Shown: piece by piece, positions 48,644-62,460 of the stretch
Layout: every line of letters starts with the position of its first letter
Numbering within the stretch: the first letter of the stretch is position 1
NCBI GenBank assembly: GCA_029266525.1
Contig: JAQSWQ010000022.1
Span: 17,562 to 81,561, forward strand
Direction of reading: 5' to 3'
DNA length: 64,000 nucleotides
DNA from: Microvirga sp.
Lineage (GTDB): Bacteria; Pseudomonadota; Alphaproteobacteria; Rhizobiales; Beijerinckiaceae
Notes under the pieces: model-generated
What the model was told of the DNA's origin: nothing
Databases searched by the model: none
The model's input: the letters and a program-made list of their open reading frames with translations, nothing else
Program-made: the position numbers and the translations under genes

Positions 48644-48850
48644 ATGCTCGGGACGGAGCTGCGGACGAGGCGCTTCGTTCGGCGGCTCGTGCCGCTGCGC
48701 TGTTCGTTCTGCGGCCGCTCCGAGGCCGAGGTGGATAAGCTGGTGCGCGGGGGCCTCGCCTTCATCTGCGATGAATGCATTGCCGCCTGCGCGCGGATTG
48801 TTGACGAAAGCGGGCCGGGGCCGAAGGGCGAAGGTCCAGGAGCGGGCTGA
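48644..48850 (+). CDS. Stand-alone ClpX-type C4 zinc finger protein
   Basis: A 68-residue protein that is essentially only the zinc-binding N-domain of ClpX: LRCSFCGRSEAEVDKLVRGGLAFICDECIAAC, with four Cys in C-x2-C-x18-C-x2-C spacing. The ClpX encoded 1 kb downstream has the same layout ([19 protein letters not shown] and [10 protein letters not shown]). The gene lies 6 bases upstream of clpP. In ClpX this domain dimerises and binds adaptors and substrates; a separate copy could pair with ClpX or titrate adaptors. Start uncertain: ATG 48614 is also in frame (78 residues). Confidence 0.8.
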   Translation: MLGTELRTRRFVRRLVPLRCSFCGRSEAEVDKLVRGGLAFICDECIAACARIVDESGPGPKGEGPGAG

Positions 48851-48856
48851 AGCGAG

Positions 48857-49480
48857 ATGCGCGATCCGATCGAGGTCTACAACAACACGCTCGTCCCGAT
48901 GGTGGTCGAGCAGTCGAACCGCGGCGAGCGGGCCTTCGACATCTACTCTCGCCTGCTCCGCGAGCGGATCATCTTCCTCACCGGCCCGGTCGAGGACTAC
49001 TCGGCGTCGCTGATCGTGGCCCAGCTCCTGTTTCTCGAGGCCGAGAACCCGAAGAAGGAGGTGTCCTTCTACATCAACTCCCCCGGCGGGGTCGTGACCT
49101 CGGGGCTGTCGATCTACGACACCATGCAGTTCATCCGCTGCCCGGTCGCCACGCTCTGCGTCGGCCAGGCCGCCTCGATGGGCTCGCTCCTCCTCGCGGC
49201 CGGCGAGAAGGACCACCGCTTCGCGCTCTCGAATGCCCGCATCATGGTCCACCAGCCCTCGGGCGGCTTCCAGGGCCAGGCGACGGACATCCTGATCCAC
49301 GCCCGCGAGATCGAGGCTCTCAAGCGGCGCCTCAACGAGATCTACGTCAAGCACACCGGCCGGGACCTCGCCGCCGTCGAGGCGGCGCTCGAGCGCGACA
49401 ACTTCATGACGGCCGAGGCGGCGAAGGAGTTCGGCATCGTCGACGAGGTGCTCGTGAAGCGGCCCGAACCGGGACAATAG
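48857..49480 (+). CDS. clpP: ATP-dependent Clp protease proteolytic subunit
   Basis: A 207-residue serine peptidase forming the ClpP tetradecamer. The catalytic triad is intact: Ser107 in GQAASMGS, His132 in MVHQPSGG and Asp181 in ALERDNF. The N-terminus is [19 protein letters not shown], with [20 protein letters not shown] further on. It follows the zinc-finger gene by 6 bases and precedes clpX by 228 bases. Confidence 0.98.
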   Translation: MRDPIEVYNNTLVPMVVEQSNRGERAFDIYSRLLRERIIFLTGPVEDYSASLIVAQLLFLEAENPKKEVSFYINSPGGVVTSGLSIYDTMQFIRCPVATLCVGQAASMGSLLLAAGEKDHRFALSNARIMVHQPSGGFQGQATDILIHAREIEALKRRLNEIYVKHTGRDLAAVEAALERDNFMTAEAAKEFGIVDEVLVKRPEPGQ

Positions 49481-49708
49481 GACCTTCCGGCCGGTACGGA
49501 ACCGGGCATTTAGGCCCTCGCCTGCGTCTTTTGCGCATCAGGGGTGCTATTGATCCCGGGCAGGACGCATGTTTGCATTGGGATTCGGGAGCTGATGGTC
49601 TCGCGCGTCCCGGGTTTTGCGCCGTCCACCGTTTCTTAGGCCGGCGCCCCGTAGCTTGTAGTGGCGAGTCGCGAACGGTTCGGTTTGCGCTCGCGTTGGA
49701 GACAGACC

Positions 49709-50977
49709 ATGAGCAAGGCAGGCGGCAACGACTCGAAGAGCACGCTGTACTGCTCGTTCTGCGGCAAGAGCCAGCACGAGGTCCGCAAGCTGATCGCGGG
49801 CCCGACCGTGTTCATCTGCGATGAATGCGTCGAGCTGTGCATGGACATCATCCGGGAGGAGTCGAAGTCCTCCCTCGTGAAGTCGCGCGACGGCGTGCCG
49901 ACCCCGAAGGAGATCCGCCGCGTCCTCGACGATTACGTGATCGGGCAGGACCACGCCAAGAAGGTGCTCTCGGTCGCGGTGCACAACCACTACAAGCGCC
50001 TGGCCCATGCGACCAAGCACAACGACGTCGAGCTCGCGAAGTCGAACATCCTTTTGATCGGCCCGACCGGCTCCGGCAAGACGCTGCTCGCCCAGACGCT
50101 CGCCCGCATCCTCGACGTGCCCTTCACCATGGCCGACGCCACGACCCTCACCGAGGCGGGCTATGTCGGCGAGGACGTCGAGAACATCATCCTCAAGCTG
50201 CTCCAGGCCTCGGACTACAATGTCGAGCGGGCGCAGCGCGGCATCGTCTACATCGACGAGATCGACAAGATCTCGCGCAAGTCCGACAACCCCTCGATCA
50301 CCCGCGACGTGTCTGGCGAGGGCGTGCAGCAGGCGCTCCTCAAGATCATGGAGGGCACGGTCGCGTCCGTGCCGCCGCAGGGCGGCCGCAAGCATCCGCA
50401 GCAGGAATTCCTGCAGGTCGACACGACCAACATCCTGTTCATCTGCGGCGGCGCCTTCGCGGGGCTCGAGCGCATCATCTCGGCCCGCGGCAAGGGCACC
50501 TCGATCGGCTTCGGCGCGGCGGTGTCGGCGCCGGACGACCGGCGCACCGGCGAGGTCTTCCGCCTCGTCGAGCCGGAGGACCTCCTCAAGTTCGGCCTCA
50601 TCCCCGAGTTCGTCGGCCGCCTGCCGGTGATCGCGACGCTCGAGGACCTCGACGAGGTCGCGCTGAAGCGCATCCTCCAGGAGCCCAAGAACGCGCTCGT
50701 CAAGCAGTACCAGCGGCTATTCGAGATGGAGAGCGTCGACCTCACCTTCCAGGACGAGGCGCTGTCGATGATCGCGCGGAAGGCGATCGAGCGGAAGACC
50801 GGCGCCCGCGGCCTGCGCTCGATCATGGAGGGCATCCTCCTCGACACCATGTACGACCTGCCCGGCCTCGACACGGTCGATCAGGTGGTGATCGGCTCCG
50901 AGGTCGTCGAAGGCAAGGCGCGGCCGCTCTTCATCCACTCCGACCGCAACGCCGAGCCGCAAAGCGCGAGCGCCTGA
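49709..50977 (+). CDS. clpX: ATP-dependent Clp protease ATP-binding subunit ClpX
   Basis: A 422-residue AAA+ unfoldase. The C4 zinc domain uses Cys15, 18, 37 and 40. Walker A is [17 protein letters not shown] and Walker B is [15 protein letters not shown]. The RKH pore segment appears as [11 protein letters not shown], and the ClpP-binding loop as [11 protein letters not shown]. Length and C-terminus ([14 protein letters not shown]) are normal. ATG 49709 has GGAG upstream. Partner of clpP just upstream and separate in transcription from lon by 206 bases. Confidence 0.98.
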   Translation: MSKAGGNDSKSTLYCSFCGKSQHEVRKLIAGPTVFICDECVELCMDIIREESKSSLVKSRDGVPTPKEIRRVLDDYVIGQDHAKKVLSVAVHNHYKRLAHATKHNDVELAKSNILLIGPTGSGKTLLAQTLARILDVPFTMADATTLTEAGYVGEDVENIILKLLQASDYNVERAQRGIVYIDEIDKISRKSDNPSITRDVSGEGVQQALLKIMEGTVASVPPQGGRKHPQQEFLQVDTTNILFICGGAFAGLERIISARGKGTSIGFGAAVSAPDDRRTGEVFRLVEPEDLLKFGLIPEFVGRLPVIATLEDLDEVALKRILQEPKNALVKQYQRLFEMESVDLTFQDEALSMIARKAIERKTGARGLRSIMEGILLDTMYDLPGLDTVDQVVIGSEVVEGKARPLFIHSDRNAEPQSASA

Positions 50978-51005
50978 CCGATCCGCCTGTTGAGCGCGAC
51001 AAACG

Positions 51006-51021
51006 CCCGCTTGAAAGCGGG
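51006..51021 (+). promoter_or_regulatory. Palindrome with a CTTGAA box upstream of lon
   Basis: CCCGCTT and AAGCGGG form a 7-base inverted repeat with a 2-base centre. CTTGAA (51010-51015) matches the -35 of sigma-32-type promoters, but no good -10 appears 16-18 bases later. Possible heat-shock promoter for lon, weakly supported. Confidence 0.25.
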
Positions 51022-51183
51022 GATGCGCTCAACCACGTTAATCCCGCGGGGAACGTTCGCTCACCGAGAGGTCCAGGTCCCCGCGCCGCGCCGTCGAGTG
51101 AAAGCCTTCGAGACGCGGTCATCCGTCCGCGGGGAGCTCATCCATAAGAGGCTCCGCGGGCGCCGTCGAAAGGACCAGAAGAA

Positions 51184-53625
<2,442 letters not shown>

Positions 53626-53662
53626 GGAGTGCGGCGCCCGACCGGCCGGTTACAAGTTGCAG

Positions 53663-53692
53663 AGCCCCCGGGCGAAAGCCCGGGGGCTTTTT
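53663..53692 (+). terminator. Rho-independent terminator of lon
   Basis: AGCCCCCGGGC (53663-53673) pairs perfectly with GCCCGGGGGCT over a GAAA tetraloop, then TTTT. It lies 38 bases after the lon stop. Confidence 0.95.
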
Positions 53693-53824
53693 CATGCTGC
53701 GGGCATCGTCGGACTTCTCTCGTCATGGTCGGCGTCATACGGGCCAGCGCCATGACTTCGGACTTCGAGGCATTGACTTGGGGCCATGCGCGTGAATGGT
53801 GCGCGCCGATCCCCCGAGAGGCCC

Positions 53825-55633
53825 ATGCACCGTTACCGCACCCACAGCTGCGGCGAGCTCCGCGCAGACCATATCGGCACGGCTGTGCGCCTGTCCGGCT
53901 GGTGCCACCGCATCCGCGACCATGGCGGCGTGCTGTTCATCGATCTGCGCGACCATTACGGCCTGACCCAGATCGTCGCCGACCCGGATTCGCCGGCCTT
54001 CGCCGCTGCCGAGGCCGTGCGCTCGGAGTTCGTGGTGCGGGTCGACGGGCTCGTGCGGAAGCGCCCCGAGGGGACCGAAAATCCAGACCTGCCAACGGGT
54101 TCGATCGAGGTCTTTATCACCGAGCTTGAGGTGCTCGGGCCCGCCGCCGAGCTGCCGATGCCGGTGTTCGGCGACCTCGACTATCCGGAAGAGACCCGGC
54201 TCACCTACCGCTTCCTCGACCTGCGGCGCGACAAGCTCCACAAGAACATCATGACGCGGGTCGCAACGGTCGACTCGATCCGCCGGCGCATGAAGGATGC
54301 CGGCTTCTTCGAGTTCCAGACGCCGATCCTCACCGCCTCGAGCCCCGAGGGGGCAAGGGATTTCCTGGTTCCCTCGCGCCTCCACCCCGGCCGCTTCTAC
54401 GCCCTGCCGCAGGCCCCGCAGCAGTACAAGCAGCTGATCATGATCTCGGGCTTCGACCGCTATTTCCAGATCGCGCCGTGCTTCCGCGACGAGGACCCGC
54501 GCGCCGACCGCCTGCCGGGCGAGTTCTACCAGCTCGACGTCGAGATGAGCTTCGTCACGCAGGAAGACGTCTGGGCGGCGATCGAGCCGGTGATCCGCGG
54601 CGTCTTCTACGAGTTCGCGGAGGGAAGGGCGGTTACCCCGACGTTCCCGCGCATCAGATACGCCGAGGCGATGCTGAAATACGGCACCGACAAGCCCGAT
54701 CTTCGCAACCCGCTGGTCATCGCCGACGTGACGGAGCTTTTCGCCCGCGAGGAGGTGACCTTCAACGCGTTCAAGACCGTCATTCGCGGCGGCGGCGTGG
54801 TGCGGGCGATCCCGGCGCCGGGCGCGGCGGCCCAGCCGCGCTCCTTCTTCGACAAGCTCAACGAGTGGGCCCGCGCCGAGGGCGCGGCGGGCCTAGGCTA
54901 CGTGGTGCTCGAGGAGGAGGGCGGGAAGCTTTCCGGCAAGGGGCCGATCGCCAAGTTCATACCCGCAGAGGTGCAGGCGGACATCGCCAAGGCGGCCGGC
55001 GTAAGGGCTGGCGACGCCGTGTTTTTTTCCGCCGGCGGGGAGGCGAAAGCCGCGACGCTCGCCGGCAAGGCCCGGGCGCGGCTCGGCGAGGATCTCGGCG
55101 TCGGCGACAAGGACCAGTTCGCGTTCGCCTGGATCACCGACTTCCCGATGTACGAGTGGGACGAGGACGAGAAGAAGATCGAGTTCTCGCACAACCCGTT
55201 CTCGATGCCGAACATCGAGCCGGCGGAATTCCTCGCGCTGGACCATGCGGATAAGGACCGCATCCTGGCGCTCACCGCGTTCCAGTACGACATGGTCTGC
55301 AACGGCTACGAGATCGCCTCGGGCGCCATCCGCAACCACCGCCCCGACGTGATGAAAAAGGCCTTCGGCATCGCCGGCTACGCCGAGAGCGTGCTCGAGG
55401 AGCGTTTCGGCGGCATGTATCGCGCCTTCCAATACGGCGCTCCGCCGCATGGCGGCATGGCGGCCGGCATCGACCGCATCGTGATGCTGCTCTGCGGCGC
55501 GCAGAACCTGCGCGAGATCACCATGTTCCCGATGAACCAGCGGGCCGAGGACCTCCTCCTCGGTGCCCCCTCCGAGGTCGCGCCGAAGCAGCTGCGCGAG
55601 CTCTCCATCCGCCTGAACCTGCCGGAGAAGTGA
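53825..55633 (+). CDS. aspS: Aspartyl-tRNA synthetase
   Basis: A 602-residue class II synthetase. N-terminal OB-fold ([26 protein letters not shown]), catalytic domain with [28 protein letters not shown] and [23 protein letters not shown] (motif 2), the bacterial insertion domain, and C-terminal [16 protein letters not shown] (motif 3). The start is at 53825; frames extending to 53786 are unlikely. Bacterial insertion suggests a discriminating or non-discriminating type; this cannot be told by eye. Its stop overlaps the glycosyltransferase start (GTGA). Confidence 0.97.
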   Translation: MHRYRTHSCGELRADHIGTAVRLSGWCHRIRDHGGVLFIDLRDHYGLTQIVADPDSPAFAAAEAVRSEFVVRVDGLVRKRPEGTENPDLPTGSIEVFITELEVLGPAAELPMPVFGDLDYPEETRLTYRFLDLRRDKLHKNIMTRVATVDSIRRRMKDAGFFEFQTPILTASSPEGARDFLVPSRLHPGRFYALPQAPQQYKQLIMISGFDRYFQIAPCFRDEDPRADRLPGEFYQLDVEMSFVTQEDVWAAIEPVIRGVFYEFAEGRAVTPTFPRIRYAEAMLKYGTDKPDLRNPLVIADVTELFAREEVTFNAFKTVIRGGGVVRAIPAPGAAAQPRSFFDKLNEWARAEGAAGLGYVVLEEEGGKLSGKGPIAKFIPAEVQADIAKAAGVRAGDAVFFSAGGEAKAATLAGKARARLGEDLGVGDKDQFAFAWITDFPMYEWDEDEKKIEFSHNPFSMPNIEPAEFLALDHADKDRILALTAFQYDMVCNGYEIASGAIRNHRPDVMKKAFGIAGYAESVLEERFGGMYRAFQYGAPPHGGMAAGIDRIVMLLCGAQNLREITMFPMNQRAEDLLLGAPSEVAPKQLRELSIRLNLPEK

Positions 55634-56496
55634 GCCCGGTCACCGCCATCGTCGTCGCGCATGACAGCGCGCATGCGCTTCCCGCCTGCCTCGATGCGCT
55701 CAAGCGCGAGGGCGTGCCGGCGATCGTGGTCGACAATGCGAGCGAAGACGGCTCCGCGGACCTCGCGGAAGCGCGCGGGGCGCGGGTCATCCGCAATGCC
55801 CGCAACGAGGGCTACGGCCGCGCGAACAACATCGGCGTCGCGGCGGCCGAGAGCCCACTCGTCCTGATCCTCAACCCGGATCTGGCGCTGGATTCCGGAG
55901 CGGCTGCCGCGCTCCTCGCAGCGTCCGAGCGCTACCCCGACGCCGGCATCCTCGCGCCGCGCATCGTCGAGCCGGACGGCCGCGTGTTCTTCCAGCCGCA
56001 GTCGACGCTTTCGCCCTATCTCGCCAATCCTGCCGGCAAGCCCTGCCGGCCGGAAGGCGATTGCTGCGCGCCGTTCCTGTCCGGGGCCTGCCTGATGGTC
56101 CGGCGCGAGCTCTTCCTGGCGCTCGGCGGCTTCGATCCCAACATCTTCCTGTTCTACGAGGACGACGACCTGTGCCGGCGCGCGGCGGATGCGGGCCATG
56201 CCTTGGTCCACGTCCACGGCGCGACCGCCCGCCACCTGCGGGGGGGATCGAGCGCCCCGAAGGCCGGTCGCGTCTTCCGCGCGCGATGGCACCAGGCCTG
56301 GTCGCGGGCCTATGTCGCCGGGAAATACGGCCTGCCGAACCCCGCTCCCCGGATGCTCGCGATCAATGCCCTGAGGGCGCTCGCGGCGCGGTTCACCTTC
56401 AACGGGGCGCTGATCGAGCGCTATGCCGGCTCGGCCGCCGGCGCGCTCGCCTTTTTGCGCGGCGAGACGGCGCTCAGGCGCGAGAACCTGGCCTGA
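55630..56496 (+). CDS. Family 2 glycosyltransferase
   Basis: A 288-residue GT-A fold enzyme. [21 protein letters not shown] and [16 protein letters not shown] open the nucleotide-sugar domain; [30 protein letters not shown] carries the D-x-D-like NPD motif. A metal or acceptor motif [15 protein letters not shown] follows. The start is GTG at 55630, overlapping the aspS stop (GTGA). It resembles rhamnosyl or other surface-polysaccharide transferases (WbbL type). No membrane helix. It may act with the two methyltransferases next to it on a surface glycan. Confidence 0.88.
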   Translation: MSPVTAIVVAHDSAHALPACLDALKREGVPAIVVDNASEDGSADLAEARGARVIRNARNEGYGRANNIGVAAAESPLVLILNPDLALDSGAAAALLAASERYPDAGILAPRIVEPDGRVFFQPQSTLSPYLANPAGKPCRPEGDCCAPFLSGACLMVRRELFLALGGFDPNIFLFYEDDDLCRRAADAGHALVHVHGATARHLRGGSSAPKAGRVFRARWHQAWSRAYVAGKYGLPNPAPRMLAINALRALAARFTFNGALIERYAGSAAGALAFLRGETALRRENLA

Positions 56497-56498
56497 AC

Positions 56499-57308
56499 CT
56501 ACTCGGCGCGAATGTCGCGGGCGCCGGTGCCGAGGAGCCCGCGAATGGCGCGCAGATGGGCGCCGGCAAGCGAGAGCTTGTAGGCAAGCGGCGACTTCGC
56601 CCGGGCGAGGGCTTCCTCATGCGCGGCGAGGGCGCCGAGCCCCCGGGCGGGGCCGATCACGCCCGGCGTCGGAAGGCCCGCTTCATGCGCAGCCGCTGCC
56701 GGCGCGAGGCCGGTTTGCGCCGCCTTGACGAAGCGGTTCCGTGCGGCGGCTCGGGCCTCCTCGGCCGCCGATCGGACCGGCCGCTGCAGCACGATCGCCG
56801 CATCGCGCCACTGGTTGCCGCGGCGGTAGACCGGACGCCACTGCACGGCCGATTCGAGCACCGTCAGATCGGCCCAGCGCGCCAGCGCCGGCAGGCCGTC
56901 GTCGTAGAAGCGCCAGCAATCGACCGGGTAGCGGTGCAGCGGTCCGGAGCCCGGCGCGACGATGAAGGCAAGGCCGTTCGGGCGCAGCGCACGGGCGATC
57001 TCGAGGATGGTGATCCAGAAGAATTCGGTGTGCTCGAAAACCTGGCTGCACGTCACCACGTCCGCCGAGGCGTCCGCGACCTCGCGCCAGTCGTAGGGGT
57101 CGGCGACGACGAGATCGACATTCGGCCCTGCTTCGATGTCGAGACCGAGATAGCGCCAGTTCGGGTTTTCGAACGCCTGGCGGTTCGAGCCGTGCCCCTC
57201 GGCCACGACGGCGGCGCCGACGTCGAGCACGGTCAGCGGCACGTCCTCATAGGCGGCGAGATAGGCGCGCCGGAAGACCTCAGCCTTTTCGAACGCCGAA
57301 TCGTGCAT
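56499..57308 (-). CDS. Class I SAM-dependent methyltransferase
   Basis: A 269-residue protein with a Rossmann-like methyltransferase core: PLTVLDVGAAVV (motif I), YLGLDIEAGPNVDLVVADPYDW, and SADVVTCSQVFEHTEFFWITILEIARALRPNGLAFIVAPG. The C-terminal 100 residues are Ala/Arg-rich and helical. The gene is convergent with the glycosyltransferase (2-base gap) and divergent from a second methyltransferase. Substrate unknown; the neighbourhood suggests a sugar or lipid in the envelope. Confidence 0.85.
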   Translation of the reverse strand: MHDSAFEKAEVFRRAYLAAYEDVPLTVLDVGAAVVAEGHGSNRQAFENPNWRYLGLDIEAGPNVDLVVADPYDWREVADASADVVTCSQVFEHTEFFWITILEIARALRPNGLAFIVAPGSGPLHRYPVDCWRFYDDGLPALARWADLTVLESAVQWRPVYRRGNQWRDAAIVLQRPVRSAAEEARAAARNRFVKAAQTGLAPAAAAHEAGLPTPGVIGPARGLGALAAHEEALARAKSPLAYKLSLAGAHLRAIRGLLGTGARDIRAE

Positions 57309-57395
57309 GGGACGGCGGCTTGCCTCGCAACGGAGCGCTTTTGCCTCGGGAGGCGAAGCCTGTTAGGCGAACCGCGCCTCTCCCGCAACGCCGCC

Positions 57396-58058
57396 ATGGA
57401 AGACCGCTACTACGGCACGCCCCGCACCGAGATCCTGCCGTGGTTGCCGGAGCGCGTGTCGCGGATGCTGGACGTCGGCTGCGGCGCCGGCGCGACCACC
57501 GTCGCGGTGAAGCGCATCCGCGACGTGGCTTGGGCCGGGGGCGTCGAGTACGTGGAGGGCGTCGCGGCGGTGGCCGAGCGCGACCTCGACCGGGTCTGGC
57601 GCGGCGACGCCGCGAAGGCGCCCCTCGAAGAGAGCATCGCCCCGCAATCGCTCGACCTCGTGCTCTGCCTCGACGTCCTCGAGCATATGCCGGACCCCTG
57701 GGCGATGGTGCGCCGGCTTTCGGTGCTGATCGCGCCGGCCGGGCGGCTCATCGTCTCGGTGCCGAACATCCGCCATTGGAAATTTATCTGGCGGCTCGCC
57801 GCGATGGGCGATTTCGCCTATCGCGACGCCGGCCTCCTGGACCGCACCCATCTGCGCTTCTTCGTGCGCCGCACCGCGATCGAGCTTGCGACCTGCGGGG
57901 GCCTGCGGCTGGTGGGAGCGGTTTCCGTCCAGGCCTGGCGCTTCCCGGAGCCGCGCTGGTGGCTCGCGCGGGCAAGTCTCGGCAGGCTCGACGAAGTGAT
58001 GGCGAAGCAATGGCTCGTGGTCGCGGAGCGGCCGCAAGACCCGGGCCAGCTTGCCTAA
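57396..58058 (+). CDS. Class I SAM-dependent methyltransferase (glycan-type)
   Basis: A 220-residue methyltransferase. SRMLDVGCGAGATTVAVK is motif I; ALVLCLDVLEHMPDPW-type LVLCLDVLEHMPDPWAMVRRLSVLIAPAGRLIVSVPNIRH follows. RDAGLLDRTHLRFFVRRTAIE is common in polysaccharide-linked methyltransferases. ATG 57396 chosen because similarity begins MEDRYYGTPRTEIL. It is divergent from the preceding methyltransferase (87 bases between starts) and 50 bases upstream of maeB. Confidence 0.87.
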   Translation: MEDRYYGTPRTEILPWLPERVSRMLDVGCGAGATTVAVKRIRDVAWAGGVEYVEGVAAVAERDLDRVWRGDAAKAPLEESIAPQSLDLVLCLDVLEHMPDPWAMVRRLSVLIAPAGRLIVSVPNIRHWKFIWRLAAMGDFAYRDAGLLDRTHLRFFVRRTAIELATCGGLRLVGAVSVQAWRFPEPRWWLARASLGRLDEVMAKQWLVVAERPQDPGQLA

Positions 58059-58108
58059 CCGGCCGAAAGCGCCCCAGAGTTCCGGGTAAGGAACGCCAAG
58101 GACCCGAC

Positions 58109-60406
<2,298 letters not shown>

Positions 60407-60413
60407 CTGGATA

Positions 60414-60437
60414 CCTCTCCCCGCTCGCGGGGAGAGG
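60414..60437. repeat. CCTCTCCCCG palindrome between convergent genes
   Basis: CCTCTCCCCG pairs with CGGGGAGAGG over CTCG, in the 41-base gap between maeB and the exported-protein gene. No T-run on the plus strand. Elements of this type are frequent intergenic palindromes in GC-rich proteobacteria; it may act as a bidirectional transcription barrier. Confidence 0.5.
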
Positions 60438-60447
60438 GGAAAAGCGG

Positions 60448-62289
60448 CTACTCGGCGGTCGCGGTCACCTCGAGCTTGTCGAGGATGGCGCCAGGCTGGC
60501 CGACCGAGCCGAGGTCGGCGATGCCGAGCCCGGCTGGGTCCTTCGTGCGCGCCGAGATCGTGAGCTTGCCGGGCTTCGCCACGAAGCGCGCGATCGCCTG
60601 GCCGATCGCCTTCGCCGATCCCGAGTTGCCGAGCATCGCGGGCACGCCGATCGCAGCCGCCATGCCGAATTCCTTGCGCAGGTCGTCGACCGACTTGTTC
60701 TTCTTGCGGGCTTCCTGCTCGAGGAGCTTCTCGAACAGACCGCGGTTCTCGATCGTGATCTCGGCATTCTTCACCGTCGCGCCGAACAGCGCCACGAGCG
60801 CGACCGCGTTGTCGGGATTGAACACGTCCTTGGTCACGCCGCCGAAGGTGCCGCGCAGGTTGGTGCTGCCCATCTGGGCGCCGCTGAACGACATCTCCCG
60901 TACCACGAGCTCGTTGCCGGCCTCGTTCCAGGAGGCGGCCGTCACCCAGGACAGATCGAGGTTGCGATAACCGAGCTGCGCGAGATCCTGCAGCCCCTCC
61001 TCCTTGGTGTCGGGCGGGATCGCCATGCGGAAGCCCTGGACGCCGAGGCGCAGGTTGGTCGGGATGCCGTTCAAGGGCTTGTCGGCGGTCACCTCGAGGT
61101 CTCCGAGCGTAAACTTGATGTTCTCGGGCTTCGGCTCCTTCGAGGCCTCGTTCGGCACGTCGAAATCCATGCCGGAGATGCGGATGGTTCCGATCGTCGG
61201 GATGAGGCGCCGCAGCGCCGCCCCATCGATCTCGGTGATCGGCTTGTCGCCGAGGTTGCGCAACTCGGCGAAGGTCGGGGCGAAGGAGAAGCCGGTGAAG
61301 GCGATGAGCCCGATGCGGGCCTTGCCGTCCTTCGCCCCGATATCCAGCCCCTCGGCCCGCATGTCGCTCGGGCGGCTGCCGGTGCCGCCGGTGTAGGCGA
61401 TGCGCGCGATTCGCCCCGTCGCCTGCTTGTCGTCGGTCGGATCGGCAATCTCAATGCCGACCGCTTCCATGGAGCCGACCTGCATCGCCTCGAACACCTC
61501 GGCGAAGGCGGCGATCATGCGCGACTGTTCGGCCGGCGAGGCCTTGTCCGGGTTCTCCATGGACCCGAGCGCCTTCATGGTCTCGGTCCACGACGCCTTG
61601 GTCGGGCGGGCGAAGAACTCTCGTCCCGCCATGCGGGCGATCTTGATATGCGCGCCCTTGTCGCTCGACAGGGCAAGGTTCTCGAGGGTGAAGGCGCCGT
61701 AGATGCGCTTCAGCTCGGTGGCGCTGCCGGCGCGCTCGGAATAGGTCCGGGCCGCCTCCGGCATGTCGAGGTCGGACAGCGTGAGCCGTCCCATCGTGCC
61801 CGAGGTCGGCCCGGCCTTCGCATCCTTCAACTCGAAGGAGCCGCTGGTGCTTGCCGCGGAGGCGATCCGCCCGTTGGCGATGTCGTCGACCACGATGTCG
61901 CGGTAGCGCGTGATCTGGCGCTCGCCTCCGACCTGCTGCTCGACGATCAGCTCGGGGACCCGGACCTGCTTCGCCGACAGCTTGGCGAGGCGCGGCCCGA
62001 CCGGCTCGGCGACGCTCTTGTCGAACAGGCGCTGGAGCTCGGCGCGGGGCAGGTTGACGCCGCTGAACTCGATCTTGGGCATGCGGTAGACGGCAAAGCC
62101 GAGATCGATCGAGACGTTGTCGAGGGTCACGGCTTCGGCGCTGCCGAGCCGGTCGGTCGCGCGCTGCAGGCCCTGCTGCAGGTTCTGCATCTGCGCGACG
62201 GCGACGCCGGTCCCGCAGGCGAGCATCGCCGCGGCCGAAACCGCGACAAGACAACGGCTGCGCCGACGGCGCGAAGACAATCGAAGCAT
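60448..62289 (-). CDS. Uncharacterised exported protein, 613 residues
   Basis: Signal peptide (RRRRSRCLVAVSAAAMLACGTGVAVAQ), then a long protein without further membrane segments. Repeating units with alternating beta-strand pattern and phrases such as LTLSDLDMP, FTLENLALSSDKGAHIKIARM, IRISGMDFDVP and FTLGDLEVTADKPLNG suggest a beta-rich fold, similar in feel to AsmA-like or lipid-transport proteins, but I do not recognise a family. The ATG at 62289 has GGGAGG 6 bases upstream, inside a perfect hairpin. Probably periplasmic. Function unknown. Confidence 0.8.
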   Translation of the reverse strand: MLRLSSRRRRSRCLVAVSAAAMLACGTGVAVAQMQNLQQGLQRATDRLGSAEAVTLDNVSIDLGFAVYRMPKIEFSGVNLPRAELQRLFDKSVAEPVGPRLAKLSAKQVRVPELIVEQQVGGERQITRYRDIVVDDIANGRIASAASTSGSFELKDAKAGPTSGTMGRLTLSDLDMPEAARTYSERAGSATELKRIYGAFTLENLALSSDKGAHIKIARMAGREFFARPTKASWTETMKALGSMENPDKASPAEQSRMIAAFAEVFEAMQVGSMEAVGIEIADPTDDKQATGRIARIAYTGGTGSRPSDMRAEGLDIGAKDGKARIGLIAFTGFSFAPTFAELRNLGDKPITEIDGAALRRLIPTIGTIRISGMDFDVPNEASKEPKPENIKFTLGDLEVTADKPLNGIPTNLRLGVQGFRMAIPPDTKEEGLQDLAQLGYRNLDLSWVTAASWNEAGNELVVREMSFSGAQMGSTNLRGTFGGVTKDVFNPDNAVALVALFGATVKNAEITIENRGLFEKLLEQEARKKNKSVDDLRKEFGMAAAIGVPAMLGNSGSAKAIGQAIARFVAKPGKLTISARTKDPAGLGIADLGSVGQPGAILDKLEVTATAE

Positions 62290-62295
62290 CAGGGT

Positions 62296-62316
62296 CCTCC
62301 CGTGTTGGACGGGAGG
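62296..62316 (-). promoter_or_regulatory. Hairpin hiding the ribosome-binding site of the exported-protein gene
   Basis: On the minus strand CCTCCCGT, loop CCAAC, ACGGGAGG form a perfect 8-base stem. GGGAGG in the 3' arm is the ribosome-binding site of the gene starting at 62289, six bases away. This is seen in the sequence; control by refolding is inferred. Confidence 0.5.
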
Positions 62317-62460
62317 TTACGCCAGCCGAATTCCGAGTGCACGCCCTTCCTTTGGGCGTTTCCCCGGATTTCTAAGCCCTTGCAACTCCAGAAATGTTGA
62401 TTTTTCAGCAGCTTGGTTCGGAGCGCGTGCTACACTCTCTTGCTACGGGACCACGCTCTG

